A DNA stretch of 64,000 nucleotides from JAJXWB01 sp046349085 (GCA_046349085.1 JAXMDA010000011.1:14880-78879); one strand, 5' to 3'. Shown: positions 1 through 10,995, counted from the stretch's first letter. Program-made: numbers and translations. The notes: a model not told the origin generated them from the letters alone.

Positions 1-2
1 AC

Positions 3-740
<738 letters not shown>

Positions 741-773
741 GGCGGTTGTTTCGAGCGTCTCGCTGGAAATGAA

Positions 774-800
774 AAGGGCCGCCTCCCGGGCGGCCCTTCT
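774..800. terminator. Bidirectional hairpin between pccB and the substrate-binding protein gene
   Basis: A 10-bp stem (AAGGGCCGCC at 774-783 with GGCGGCCCTT at 789-798) encloses a 5-nt loop. Flanking A and T runs make it usable in both directions, which suits its place between two convergent genes. Confidence 0.75.
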
Positions 801-804
801 GCTT

Positions 805-1854
805 TCAGTCCCCGCCGAACTCTTTGGCCTCGGGGAAGAAGGCATCGGCGAGATTGTCGGGCTTCTTCTTCATCAGGCCGGTCATCGACATGAAGTCCGC
901 CATTTTCTGTACGCCGCGCGGCTGCAACGTGAATTCGTTGCCCGGGGTCTTCATCGCAGCGACCGTGTTTTCGACAGTGTCCTTGTCGCCGGAATTGGCG
1001 AGATAGAGCTCGGCCGCCTGTTTCGGGTTCTTGACCGTGAATTCCGTCGCCTCGGCGAACGCCGCCATGACGGCCTTCCACACGGTCGGGTTGGCGTCCC
1101 GGAACGCGGATGCGCCATAGACCACGGACGGCGTCACGGATTTCGCGTCCATGATCGAAAAGGCGTCGGCGACCTCGTGCACGGCGGGATTGGCGAGTTC
1201 GCGCTCCTGAAACGGGGTCGAGGTCCAGTGGCAGTTGATCTCGCTCTTCGAGAGCATCTGCGCCATGGAATCGGGATGGGCGCGCGAAATGGTGAGCGAA
1301 TCGAATTTCGCCCATTCGCTTTTTCCGAACGCCTTGGCCGCCGCCATCTGCAGATAGATCGCCTGCGGCGAGGTCTTGACCGCCGGCAGCGCGATGCGGT
1401 CGGTCGGCTGGAGATCCTTGATCGACTTGAGATCAGGCCGCACCGTCACGAGCTTCTGGTTGGACGCGTTGATGCCGAAGCACATCTTGATGCCGCCGCG
1501 GGTGCGATCCCACAGCAAGAGCGCGCCGGGCGATCCGCCGCACGCAAATTGCAGCGAGCCCGCAAGCAGGGCGTCGGTGACGGGGCCGGTGCCGGCGAGC
1601 CTGACGAAATTCGCCTTGAGATTCGGCAGGCCGAGTTTCGCCGCCTGTTTCTCGATCAGCTTCTCGCGCTGCATGATGTCCTGCTGGATGTAGAGCAGGC
1701 CGAATTGCTGCGCGATGTTGACCTCCGACGCTTCGGCGTAGGCGCGACGAATGAACGGGGCCGAAACCGCCGCCGCGCCTGCCGCCGACATCAGGGCGCG
1801 GCGGGTGAGCCGCGACGCGTGTATCCCGACTGCATTATCCGAATCTGCCTTCAT
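805..1854 (-). CDS. ABC transporter substrate-binding protein, NitT/TauT (NMT1) type, Tat signal
   Basis: This is a periplasmic binding protein of 349 residues. The N-terminus carries a Tat-like signal (SRLTRRALMSAAGAAAVSAP) ending near RRAYA-EA, as often seen in nitrate/taurine/aliphatic sulfonate-type binding proteins. The body shows the two-lobe pattern of that family (VRLAGTGPVTDALLAGSLQFACGG, then SMAQMLSKSEINCHW). I chose the ATG at 1854 because GGGAG sits about 10 nt upstream and the signal peptide then begins at a normal distance; a start 41 codons further out would put basic non-signal sequence in front. No permease or ATPase gene is adjacent, so the ligand and the rest of the importer are unknown. 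Confidence 0.85.
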   Translation of the reverse strand: MKADSDNAVGIHASRLTRRALMSAAGAAAVSAPFIRRAYAEASEVNIAQQFGLLYIQQDIMQREKLIEKQAAKLGLPNLKANFVRLAGTGPVTDALLAGSLQFACGGSPGALLLWDRTRGGIKMCFGINASNQKLVTVRPDLKSIKDLQPTDRIALPAVKTSPQAIYLQMAAAKAFGKSEWAKFDSLTISRAHPDSMAQMLSKSEINCHWTSTPFQERELANPAVHEVADAFSIMDAKSVTPSVVYGASAFRDANPTVWKAVMAAFAEATEFTVKNPKQAAELYLANSGDKDTVENTVAAMKTPGNEFTLQPRGVQKMADFMSMTGLMKKKPDNLADAFFPEAKEFGGD

Positions 1855-1940
1855 TGTTGGACGCTCCCTCTTTCCGGGAGGATTGAAGCACAGAGTCGGG
1901 AAGCGCGGAACCGCTCCGCGGTCAGGCCCGGTTTCGCGGT

Positions 1941-2279
1941 TCAATCGTCGTCGCTGAGCGTGGCGTACCGGACCCACACCGCGCCGGGCAGGCCGGGCGC
2001 CCGCACCTTGGTCAGGCCGGCGACGATGTCATTGTCCTCTTCCTCGACCAGCATGCCGGCGGGCAGGGGCGTGCACTCGCCCGAATCGAGCGCGTCCTGC
2101 GCCATGGCGTCCGCCGCCGGCATGCCATTGTCTTCGCGCAGGTTGCGCAGGCGCTGAACCAGTTGCCGGTCGACGCAGCCGATGGTCGGCGACTTGATGC
2201 GGTAGGCCTGCCGCGCGGCCGCAGGGTGAGCGATAAGGAAAAGAGCGGCAGCAGCCGCTGCGGCGCCCAGATTGCGCAT
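1941..2279 (-). CDS. Small secreted protein of unknown function
   Basis: A 112-residue protein with an alanine-rich Sec signal peptide (MRNLGAAAAAAALFLIAHPAAA) and a predicted cleavage before RQAYRIKS. The mature part has two cysteines (IGCVDR and GECTP) that could form one disulfide, an acidic LVEEEDND patch and an acidic C-terminus. I do not recognise the family. The ATG at 2279 is preceded by AGGAGGG at good spacing, which settles it against an upstream codon at 2312. It lies upstream of the substrate-binding protein gene on the same strand, with 86 nt between. Confidence 0.7.
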   Translation of the reverse strand: MRNLGAAAAAAALFLIAHPAAARQAYRIKSPTIGCVDRQLVQRLRNLREDNGMPAADAMAQDALDSGECTPLPAGMLVEEEDNDIVAGLTKVRAPGLPGAVWVRYATLSDDD

Positions 2280-2350
2280 GACGCCCTCCTGGCTTGCGCC
2301 CCCGGAGGACATCTAGCGCGCGCCTCGCGATTGCAAGCGAAAGGGCGGCC

Positions 2351-3481
2351 TTACCGGCGCGCCTTCTCGACCGCCCGGAAAACGCGCAGGAAATTCTCGC
2401 CCGCCAGCTTGCGCAGATGCGTTTTCGGCCAGCCCCGCCGTATCAGTTCCGCGAAAATGTGCGGGAAGCACGACACGTCCTTCAGCCCCTCGCCCTGCGG
2501 GCCGCCGAAGAAATCCGAACCGATGCCGATGTGGTCAGGGCCGACGCGCGCCTTCAGATACTCGAGGTGGTCGCAATACTGCTTCAGCGAGCCGCGCGGC
2601 CAGGCGCCGATTTCGCTTTCTCGCGCGCGCACGCCGGAATCGTCGTCGAGGCCGTCGGGCGCCTTGCCGTAAGCGTCCTTGAGCGCGGCCATCCAGTCTT
2701 TCGATTTCTGGCAGATGAAGTCCGGCACGAAGGTCGCCATGACCAGCGCGCCCTTGTCCGCGACGCGCGCGAGCACGTCGTCCGGCACGTTGCGCCTGTG
2801 GTCGCAAAGCGCGCGGGCGTTCGAGTGCGAGAACACGATTGGCGCGCGCGAACAATCGAGCGCCTGATGCATGACCTCGTCACTGACATGCGCGCAGTCG
2901 ACGATCATGCCGAGATCGTTCATGCGCGCGACGACCTGCCGGCCGAACTCGCTCAGGCCGTTTGAGCGCGGCTTGTCGGTCGCGCTGTCGACCCAGTCGA
3001 GCGTGGCGTTATGGCATAGCGTCATGAGGCGCACGCCGAGATCGTAGTAAGCGTCGAGCGCATCCAGACGGTTTTCGATCGCCGCGCCGTTCTCGATCGT
3101 GATGAAGCTTGCGATCTTCCTCTGGCGGTGGGCGCGCTTGATGTCGCTGGCGCGGAGCGCCGGCAAGAATGCGTCCGGATGGAGTTCGTTCATGCGCCGG
3201 ATGAGCGCGATCTGTTGCAGGGCGTAGCTTGCCGGCTGCGGCTCGCCCGGCGGCACGAAGGCGGCCCAGAATTGCGCCGCCACGCGGCCGTCGCGCAGGC
3301 GCGGAATATCGGTGTCGCCGGAATTGCGGCGCTGGTCGAGGCGAAAGGCGGCGACGTCGCCCCTGGCCTGCGGATCGACGCGGATGACGTAGGGCAGATC
3401 GTTGTGCGCGTCGATAAAGGGGGAGGCGGCGAGAATTGCATGCGCCTCGCCCAGGGCGGTGTCGGTCATGGGCACGAACAT
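2351..3481 (-). CDS. Membrane dipeptidase (renal dipeptidase, peptidase M19)
   Basis: A 376-residue zinc dipeptidase of the amidohydrolase-like M19 family, which cleaves dipeptides including ones with a D-residue at the second position. The metal ligands are visible in order: HND in FIDAHNDLPYVIR near residue 22, Glu in SFITIENGAAIE, His in DCAHVSDEVMH and His in VFSHSNARAL. Length is normal for bacterial members. There is no signal peptide or lipobox, so it is probably cytoplasmic despite the family name. Two candidate start codons lie 4 codons apart (3481 and 3469), neither with a strong ribosome binding site. It is divergent from the thioesterase gene. Confidence 0.9.
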   Translation of the reverse strand: MFVPMTDTALGEAHAILAASPFIDAHNDLPYVIRVDPQARGDVAAFRLDQRRNSGDTDIPRLRDGRVAAQFWAAFVPPGEPQPASYALQQIALIRRMNELHPDAFLPALRASDIKRAHRQRKIASFITIENGAAIENRLDALDAYYDLGVRLMTLCHNATLDWVDSATDKPRSNGLSEFGRQVVARMNDLGMIVDCAHVSDEVMHQALDCSRAPIVFSHSNARALCDHRRNVPDDVLARVADKGALVMATFVPDFICQKSKDWMAALKDAYGKAPDGLDDDSGVRARESEIGAWPRGSLKQYCDHLEYLKARVGPDHIGIGSDFFGGPQGEGLKDVSCFPHIFAELIRRGWPKTHLRKLAGENFLRVFRAVEKARR

Positions 3482-3571
3482 AGGACAGATTCGTCCGTCG
3501 CCGAACGATTACCCGCGACGTCATTGCCAATCCTCCCGCCGCGCCGGAAACTCGGGGCAGGGAGGAACCGA

Positions 3572-3961
3572 ATGATCGACGTCAATATCATGCCGCTCGC
3601 GCGGCTCATGGGCATTCGCCTGGTGGAGCAGTCGCCGGACAGGGTCGTGGCGGAAATGACGGTGCGCGAAGACCTCTGCACCACCAATTCCATCCTGCAC
3701 GGCGGCGCCTACATGGCCTTCGCCGACACGATCGGCGCGGTGGCGACGGTCCTGAACCTGCCGCCGGGCGCGGGCACGACGACAGTCGAGAGCAAGACGA
3801 ACTTCATTTCCGCCATCCGGGCCGGCGAGATCGCACGCGCCGAATGTACGCCCGTGCACCGCGGCAAGACGACACAGGTGTGGACGACGCGCATCCTGCG
3901 GCCGGACGGGAAGCTCGCCGCCATCGTCACGCAGACCCAGATGGTGCTCGCGCGCAGCTAG
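3572..3961 (+). CDS. PaaI-like hotdog-fold acyl-CoA thioesterase
   Basis: A 129-residue single hotdog-domain protein expected to hydrolyse acyl- or aroyl-CoA thioesters. The family signature is NSILHGGAYMAFADTIGAVAT, where HGG-x-x-x-x-x-D gives the catalytic helix region, followed by VESKTNFISAIRAGEI. Length is normal for the PaaI/YdiI group. The start at 3572 is set by GGAGG at 3561. The substrate cannot be read from the sequence; the neighbourhood of propionyl-CoA carboxylase genes fits a role in acyl-CoA turnover but does not prove it. Confidence 0.87.
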   Translation: MIDVNIMPLARLMGIRLVEQSPDRVVAEMTVREDLCTTNSILHGGAYMAFADTIGAVATVLNLPPGAGTTTVESKTNFISAIRAGEIARAECTPVHRGKTTQVWTTRILRPDGKLAAIVTQTQMVLARS

Positions 3962-4116
3962 CTCGAATTGTCCGCAAATCCTGAACGGCGCAGAAACCAG
4001 CAGATTTGCCAGAGACTTAACCGTTAATCGGCTTTCGGCGACCCGATTCAGATTCCGGCAATCCGGCCCGGCCCAAGGTTCTCGGGCGCCAGCTTCGGGC
4101 GCTCGGGAATTTCGTC

Positions 4117-4578
4117 GTGACAGAGCATTTCAAGGTCGAATCCTTTCGGAGCGCCGTCGAACTCGACCGCCGCCGCATGGCGCTGGTGTCGGTGGAGCGG
4201 GAGGGCGCCATCGACTCCGATCTCGTGCGCCGCCTGCGCTACGACCTGTTTCGTGGCGACGCGCTGACGCAGGACGAGGCCGACGCGCTGTTTTCCATCG
4301 AGCGCAACGTGCGCCCGGATTGCCCGGCATGGCGAGACTTCTTCGTCGACGTGATCGTCGATTTCCTGCTCTGGCAGCAGCGCCCGAGCGGCGTTCTCAA
4401 CGAGGCGCAGGCCGAATGGCTGGTTACGCAGGCGGACGCGGCGAAAACGCTGACAGCTTTCGCGACGCTGGTCGCGGCGCTGGAGGAAGCCCACCGCACG
4501 CCGGGCTGGTTCGCCGCCGCCGTGCGCGGCCGGGCGGCCAAGGGCTGGGCGGCGCCGGAAATCGCGCGCGCGGCCTGA
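4117..4578 (+). CDS. Conserved hypothetical protein
   Basis: A 153-residue soluble protein rich in Ala, Glu, Arg and Trp, with no signal peptide or membrane segment. It looks all-helical (RLRYDLFRGDALTQDEADALF, then a second amphipathic block around LTAFATLVAALEEAH). I do not recognise the domain. The start is a GTG at 4117; no better codon is visible before the first helix. It ends 94 nt before pccA on the same strand, so co-transcription with pccA is possible. Confidence 0.65.
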   Translation: MTEHFKVESFRSAVELDRRRMALVSVEREGAIDSDLVRRLRYDLFRGDALTQDEADALFSIERNVRPDCPAWRDFFVDVIVDFLLWQQRPSGVLNEAQAEWLVTQADAAKTLTAFATLVAALEEAHRTPGWFAAAVRGRAAKGWAAPEIARAA

Positions 4579-4672
4579 TTCATACGGATATGTAGACGGG
4601 GGGCGCGGCCTCCCTTAAAAGCGCCACAACTGGGAATTTGCCGCGGTGCAGCGGCCTCGGATCGGTGGGCGC

Positions 4673-6676
<2,004 letters not shown>

Positions 6677-6686
6677 AGCGTAATCG

Positions 6687-6824
6687 CTACCAGGGCCGAA
6701 TGAGGGCGACGATCGCGAAGGCGATCACGACAAGCGCCGTTCCGGCGATGAGCACGTAAAGCACGGGCGTTCCCCAGCGCCCCTGTTTCGCCTGCTCGTG
6801 CGTTTCGACGATTGGACGTTCCAT
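6687..6824 (-). CDS. 45-residue single-pass membrane protein
   Basis: This short gene encodes a hydrophilic N-terminus with several charged residues (ERPIVETHEQAKQGRWG), one long transmembrane helix (VLYVLIAGTALVVIAFAIVA) and a short LIRPW tail. A perfect GGAGG lies 5 nt upstream of the ATG at 6824, which together with the clean hydrophobic segment makes it a real gene. It converges with pccA, with 10 nt between the stop codons, and lies 51 nt downstream of the glycine-rich membrane protein gene on the same strand, so the two may be co-transcribed. Similar one-helix proteins are common in Hyphomicrobiales, but I know of no assigned function. Confidence 0.72.
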   Translation of the reverse strand: MERPIVETHEQAKQGRWGTPVLYVLIAGTALVVIAFAIVALIRPW

Positions 6825-6875
6825 TTGCGCCTCCGTATCCGACATCAACGTCGGGCGGAGCCGATGGTTTCCCGT

Positions 6876-7607
6876 TCAGTCGCCGCCTCCGCCGCAACCG
6901 CCGCCGCAGCTTCCGCCGCCATCGCCGCCGCCGTCGCCGCCGCTGCTGGAATCGCCGGCGTCGCCGCTCGCGCCGTCGCCGAAGCCGGCCGTCGAGCCGT
7001 CGATGGAACTGTCCGCGAAATCGCCGCCGCAATGGCCGCTGGCGCCGCCGGGCGCGCCGACGCGCTGCGCTGCGCAATCGGCGGTGTAGTAGAAGCCGCC
7101 GGGGATGCGCAGCTTCTTGTCCAGCGCAAACAGGAGCGGCAGGCGGGTCGGCCTGACCGGATCGATGTTCTCCTCCCTGCAGCACTGCCGCCAGACGCGG
7201 CGCAGGCCTTCGTTGGAAGCTCGCGTGGCCGGGCTCAGCGCGAGCGCGGGCGTGTGATGCAGGAAGCCGCCGAAGGCCCTGGCGCAGAACTGCTCGTAGG
7301 CGCGGGTGTAGAGGATGAATTCGTGCCAGAGATCGTCGGCGACCTGCGAGGGCATGGCGACGTAGCGCTTGCCGGAATTGAGATAGGCCAGGAAGAACTG
7401 GCGCAGTCCCTCCGCCACGAGCGCGCTCTCCTTGCGGCGGAATCCCTTGTGCTTCGCCTGTAGCTTGTCGAGCAGGCCGGGCGGCCAGGCATAGTCTCGG
7501 ATGAAATCGGCGCGGCGCAGACGGCGGAGCTGGATGTAGAGGTAGGCCGCGCAGAGCGCGCAGGCCGCCGCGATGGCGACCGCGACAATGATGTATCTGG
7601 ACGCCAT
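6876..7607 (-). CDS. Membrane-anchored protein with Gly/Cys-rich tail, GRDP-like
   Basis: A 243-residue protein with one N-terminal membrane helix (YIIVAVAIAAACALCAAYLYI), a soluble helical domain containing DLWHEFILYTRAYEQFC and GGFLHHTPAL, and a 50-residue C-terminal tail of Gly, Ser and Asp that ends in a SCGGGCGGGG stretch. The D-x-W-H-E-F motif resembles the glycine-rich domain-containing protein family (GRDP-like), and similar Gly/Cys tails end some other bacterial membrane proteins; I infer the relation from motif likeness only. The start at 7607 puts the helix at the N-terminus. Codons further upstream, to 8012, run antisense through the next gene and are rejected. Function unknown. 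Confidence 0.7.
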   Translation of the reverse strand: MASRYIIVAVAIAAACALCAAYLYIQLRRLRRADFIRDYAWPPGLLDKLQAKHKGFRRKESALVAEGLRQFFLAYLNSGKRYVAMPSQVADDLWHEFILYTRAYEQFCARAFGGFLHHTPALALSPATRASNEGLRRVWRQCCREENIDPVRPTRLPLLFALDKKLRIPGGFYYTADCAAQRVGAPGGASGHCGGDFADSSIDGSTAGFGDGASGDAGDSSSGGDGGGDGGGSCGGGCGGGGD

Positions 7608-7667
7608 GCGCTTGCCAGCTCCCGAGTCGAGGCCGCAATAGTCTAGCTTCCGGAGACCGCGACGCCG

Positions 7668-8153
7668 ATGCCCTTCTATTTCGCCTACGGCTCGAACATG
7701 GACGCCGCCGCCATGCGGTCGCGCTGTCCGAAGTCGAGGCTCATCTGCCGGGCCCGGCTCGCGCGACATCGGTTTGCGCTGATGGCCGACGGCCACGCGA
7801 CCGTCGTGCGCGATCCCGCCAGCGAGACGCACGGCGTGCTCTACGATCTCGCGCTCTCCGACGTTCCCGCGCTTGACCGCTACGAGGAGGTTTCGCGCGG
7901 GCTTTACGCCAAGGCGGCGCAGCCGGTGTTGCGCGCGGACGGCTCTCCGGCGCGCGCCCTCGTCTATATCGGCGCGGCGCCTGCGGCGGCGGGACCCGCA
8001 AGGAAGCCCCAATACATGGAAGGCGTGATCGCCGCGGCCCGCGCTGCAGAATTGCCGGCGCCCTATGTCGATTTTCTGCGCAGCCTGCTATCAGGAGGCG
8101 GCGATGCTGCGCCGCAGCGGCGGGCGATCAAATGGACGCCGCCGAAAACCTGA
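7668..8153 (+). CDS. Gamma-glutamylcyclotransferase-like (AIG2/GGCT fold) protein
   Basis: A 161-residue protein of the GGCT/AIG2 fold, which releases 5-oxoproline from gamma-glutamyl compounds. The hallmark YGSNM occurs at residues 6-10 (FYFAYGSNMDAAAM), and LDRYEEV carries the conserved acidic residue expected to be catalytic. A basic C-terminal tail follows. The closest named group appears to be the single-domain GGCT-like enzymes, not the ChaC group, but the natural substrate cannot be told. It is divergent from the glycine-rich membrane protein and overlaps or abuts panC downstream, so the two are probably co-transcribed. Confidence 0.82.
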   Translation: MPFYFAYGSNMDAAAMRSRCPKSRLICRARLARHRFALMADGHATVVRDPASETHGVLYDLALSDVPALDRYEEVSRGLYAKAAQPVLRADGSPARALVYIGAAPAAAGPARKPQYMEGVIAAARAAELPAPYVDFLRSLLSGGGDAAPQRRAIKWTPPKT

Positions 8154-8176
8154 ATGTACGCCCTGAGGAGTTCGCG

Positions 8177-9043
8177 TTGAGCGCCAAGAGCCATCCGTCC
8201 TCTCCGCTCGTCCTGCATGACGTCGCCAGCCTGCGTGCGACCGTGCGCGCCTGGCGGTCCTCGGGCGAACGCATCGCGCTCGTGCCGACCATGGGCGCGC
8301 TGCACGCCGGCCACGTGTCGCTGGTGGAGGAGGGGTTTCGTCGCGCCGACCGCGTGATCGCGACCGTGTTCGTCAATCCGACCCAGTTCGCGCCGACGGA
8401 AGATTTCTCCAAATATCCGCGCACCCTGCCGTCCGACGTCGAAAAGCTCGGCAAGGTCGGTTGCGATGTCTGCTTCGCCCCGGACGTTTCGGAAATGTAC
8501 CCGGACGGTTTTGCGACCACCGTGACGCTGACCGGCCCCGCCAAGGTCGATCTCGAGGATCACTTCCGGCCGACGCATTTTGCCGGCGTGGCGACCGTCG
8601 TGTCGAAACTGCTCAATCAGGCGCAGGCCGATTGCGCCATCTTCGGCGAGAAGGACTACCAGCAATTGCGCGTCATCACGCGCATGGCGCGCGATCTGGA
8701 TATTCCGACCGAGATCGTCGGCGCAACGACGGTGCGCGAGGCGGACGGCCTCGCCATGTCCTCGCGCAACGTCTACCTCAACCCTGACGAGCGTTCGCGC
8801 GCGCCGGCCATGTATCGCGCGTTGAACCACGCGGCGGCCAAGATCCGCGAGGGCGAGGTCGTCGGCCACGAGATGACGGAAGCGCGCGAGATGCTGGTCG
8901 AGGCGGGATTCGTCATCGACTATATCGAGGCGCGCCACGCCGAGACGCTCGAGCGCATTGCGCGCCGCGCCGACGGACCGATCCGGCTGCTCGCCGCCGC
9001 CAAGCTCGGGCAGACCCGGCTCATCGACAACATCGCGGTGTGA
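8177..9043 (+). CDS. panC: Pantothenate synthetase (pantoate-beta-alanine ligase)
   Basis: This enzyme joins pantoate and beta-alanine with ATP in the last step of vitamin B5 (coenzyme A precursor) synthesis. The nucleotidyltransferase signatures are LVPTMGALHAGH near residue 35, GEKDYQQL and the KMSKS-like SSRN. I favour the TTG at 8177 because GAGGAG lies 6 nt before it and it gives 288 residues, close to the family norm. An in-frame ATG at 8132 would add 15 residues and overlap the preceding gene by 22 nt, and has no clear ribosome binding site. It is followed directly by an acylphosphatase gene, so transcription is probably shared. Confidence 0.93.
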   Translation: MSAKSHPSSPLVLHDVASLRATVRAWRSSGERIALVPTMGALHAGHVSLVEEGFRRADRVIATVFVNPTQFAPTEDFSKYPRTLPSDVEKLGKVGCDVCFAPDVSEMYPDGFATTVTLTGPAKVDLEDHFRPTHFAGVATVVSKLLNQAQADCAIFGEKDYQQLRVITRMARDLDIPTEIVGATTVREADGLAMSSRNVYLNPDERSRAPAMYRALNHAAAKIREGEVVGHEMTEAREMLVEAGFVIDYIEARHAETLERIARRADGPIRLLAAAKLGQTRLIDNIAV

Positions 9044-9045
9044 CC

Positions 9046-9324
9046 ATGGGCGCCGTTCGCGTCTTCGTTGCGGGACGTGTGCAGGGCGTGGGCTTCCGTT
9101 ATTTCGTGGCGCTGGAGGCGCGGTCGCTCGGCCTTGCCGGCTTTGTGCGCAATCTGCGCGACGGGCGCGTGGAGGCGGCGATCTCCGGCCCGCAGGACAA
9201 GGTCGAGGCCCTGCTCGCAGCTTGCCGCCGCGGGCCGCCCGGCTCGCGCGTGGACGCCGTGGAGGTCGGGCAAGCGGACGGCGCCGGGCTGGCCACGCCC
9301 TTCGAAATCCGGCGCGACGGCTGA
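9046..9324 (+). CDS. acyP: Acylphosphatase
   Basis: A 92-residue enzyme that hydrolyses acyl phosphates such as acetyl phosphate or carbamoyl phosphate. The active-site motif GRVQGVGFRYFV contains the phosphate-binding Arg, and GFVRNLRDGRVEAAISG contains the catalytic Asn. It starts 2 nt after the panC stop codon; a GTG at 9040 overlaps that stop and is the alternative start. The length is normal for a stand-alone acylphosphatase. Cytoplasmic. Confidence 0.92.
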   Translation: MGAVRVFVAGRVQGVGFRYFVALEARSLGLAGFVRNLRDGRVEAAISGPQDKVEALLAACRRGPPGSRVDAVEVGQADGAGLATPFEIRRDG

Positions 9325-9383
9325 GTTTTACGGCTTGTTGACCGGCCGAAGGCACATTCGGCGCTTCTCGTCGAAAGCGCGCG

Positions 9384-10016
9384 ATGCCGGCTCAATTCCT
9401 CTGGTTCCTGTTCGACTGGCGCGGCCGCATCGCCCGCGGGCCCTATCGCATCGCCATTCTCGTTCTGGCGCTGTTCGTCGCCTCTCTGGAGCTCGCGCCG
9501 CAAAGCCTTCACGGGCTGCTTGTCGGCGCGCTGGGCTTGCAACTCGTCGTGCAGGCGGCGCTCGACGCCAAGCGTTTGCACGATATCGGCTTCAGTGCGG
9601 TGTGGATCGCCATCACAAGTCTGGGCTGCATTGCCGGCGCGGCGATCCTCGCCGCGCAGTCGCCTGAAGTTCTGGCGATGCTCGGGCGTCACGCGGAGGA
9701 GGTTCTCGGGCCGGCGGCGGACAGGGGCGGGCCGCTGGCGATCGCGCTCGCGGGCCTGGAGGCCGGCGCCGTGCTGCGCACGTCGCTGCTCTGGGCGCCC
9801 AAGTCGAAGGCCGCCGGCGACGCCTACGCCTTCGAGCCGGGCAAAGCCCGGTTTACAGGCGCCGACGCCGCCGAATCCGCCAAGGTCGACGCCGATGCGC
9901 TGATCGCGCGCGCGTTGGCGGAACAGAAAGCGCGCCGGCCCGCGCAGGTCGCGGAGCGTTCCGTCCGTCCGTCCGCCGGGCCGCGCAAGTCCTTTGGCGC
10001 GCGCAAGTCGGCGTGA
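9384..10016 (+). CDS. DUF805 family membrane protein
   Basis: A 210-residue inner-membrane protein. The DUF805 pattern is seen at the N-terminus (FDWRGRIARGPYRIAILVLAL) and in AALDAKRLHDIGFSAVW, where the R-x-H-D-x-G-x-S motif is the family mark. I count three to four hydrophobic segments in the first 135 residues, followed by a charged cytoplasmic tail rich in Ala, Lys and Arg. Function of the family is unknown. It converges with lipB: only 3 nt separate the two stop codons. Confidence 0.8.
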   Translation: MPAQFLWFLFDWRGRIARGPYRIAILVLALFVASLELAPQSLHGLLVGALGLQLVVQAALDAKRLHDIGFSAVWIAITSLGCIAGAAILAAQSPEVLAMLGRHAEEVLGPAADRGGPLAIALAGLEAGAVLRTSLLWAPKSKAAGDAYAFEPGKARFTGADAAESAKVDADALIARALAEQKARRPAQVAERSVRPSAGPRKSFGARKSA

Positions 10017-10019
10017 GGC

Positions 10020-10748
10020 CTACGGCGCGACGGTCGGCCCGAAAATCTCCTCGAAGGCGCGACGCAACGCGACATCCACGTCGTTCATCGACACGGGCAG
10101 GCCAAGGTCGGCAAGGCTGGTGACGCCGTAGTGGCTCTCGCGCACGCCGCAGGGCGTAATGCCGGAGAAATGCGCGAGATCGGGCTCCACGTTCAACGAA
10201 ATGCCGTGGAAGGTCACCCAATGCCGCACGCGGATGCCGATGGCCGCAATCTTGTCTTCCGCCATTTCGCCGGTCGGCCCGGCGGGCTTGTCGGGGCGGC
10301 GCGTCCAGACGCCGACGCGGTCCTCGCGCCGTTCGCCCCGGACGTTGAAGGCGGCGAGCGTGGCGATGATCCAGGCCTCAAGCGCCGCGACGAAGGCGCG
10401 CACGTCCTGGCGCCGGCGCTTCAGGTCCAGCATGACATAGGCGATGCGTTGGCCCGGGCCGTGATAGGTGAACTGGCCGCCGCGCCCGGTTTCGAACACG
10501 GGAAAACGCGCATCGAGCAGGTCGCCCGGTTTCGCGGACGTGCCGGACGTGTAGAGCGGGGGATGTTCGAGCAGCCAGACGCGCTCGGACGCCTCGCCGC
10601 GCGCTATTGCGCCTGCGCGCGCCTCCATTTCGGCGAGCGCCTGCTCATAGGCGATCGGCGCGTCCGACACGGCCCATTCGACCGGCGGCGTGCCGGGCCG
10701 GGGGAGGAATTGCGCGGAGAGCGCATCGCGGGAAATCTGCAGTGTCAC
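10020..10748 (-). CDS. lipB: Octanoyltransferase, lipoyl(octanoyl) transferase
   Basis: LipB moves the octanoyl group from octanoyl-ACP onto the lipoyl domains of 2-oxoacid dehydrogenases and glycine cleavage H protein. The family segments are present in order: WLLEHPPLYTSGTSA, GRGGQFTYHGPGQRIAYVML, KIAAIGIRVRHWVTFHG with the catalytic Lys, and FSGITPCGV with the catalytic Cys. Length 242 is normal. It converges with the DUF805 gene and is divergent from tRNA-Leu. Confidence 0.95.
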   Translation of the reverse strand: MTLQISRDALSAQFLPRPGTPPVEWAVSDAPIAYEQALAEMEARAGAIARGEASERVWLLEHPPLYTSGTSAKPGDLLDARFPVFETGRGGQFTYHGPGQRIAYVMLDLKRRRQDVRAFVAALEAWIIATLAAFNVRGERREDRVGVWTRRPDKPAGPTGEMAEDKIAAIGIRVRHWVTFHGISLNVEPDLAHFSGITPCGVRESHYGVTSLADLGLPVSMNDVDVALRRAFEEIFGPTVAP

Positions 10749-10845
10749 AGGACTGCAATAGCGCGGCTTTCAGGCCTTGTCAGTCACGGAAGCGTTTGAT
10801 AGACGACGCCTGCCCGAAGCGAAGCGCTTTGCGCTGAGCGGGTAC

Positions 10846-10930
10846 GCGGTCGTGGCGGAATTGGTAGACGCGCTAGCTTGAGGTGCTAGTTGGGCAACCA
10901 GTGGAGGTTCGAGTCCTCTCGACCGCACCA
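10846..10930 (+). tRNA. tRNA-Leu (anticodon GAG)
   Basis: A complete class II cloverleaf of 85 nt. The acceptor stem pairs GCGGTCG (10846-10852) with CGACCGC (10920-10926), followed by discriminator A and an encoded CCA. The anticodon stem CTAGC/GCTAG closes the loop TTGAGGT, giving GAG at 10880-10882, which reads CUC and CUU leucine codons. A variable arm and the T-arm GGAGG-TTCGAGT-CCTCT are present. The gene stands alone and is followed by a strong hairpin terminator. Confidence 0.97.
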
Positions 10931-10954
10931 AGCGCTTCAGGAATAGCGCAAACG

Positions 10955-10982
10955 AAAGCCCGGTTCTCGCGAACCGGGCTTT
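10955..10982. terminator. Bidirectional terminator after tRNA-Leu
   Basis: A perfect 12-bp stem (AAAGCCCGGTTC at 10955-10966 with its complement at 10971-10982) closes a TCGC loop. It separates tRNA-Leu from the convergent lectin-like gene. Confidence 0.88.
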
Positions 10983-10995
10983 GTCATTTTCGGCT

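Noticed and set aside
4018..4032. CtrA-like site around TTAACCGTTAA before the hypothetical gene at 4117
   Set aside because: The CtrA site needs TTAA-N7-TTAA; the spacing here is three. A chance palindrome is more likely.
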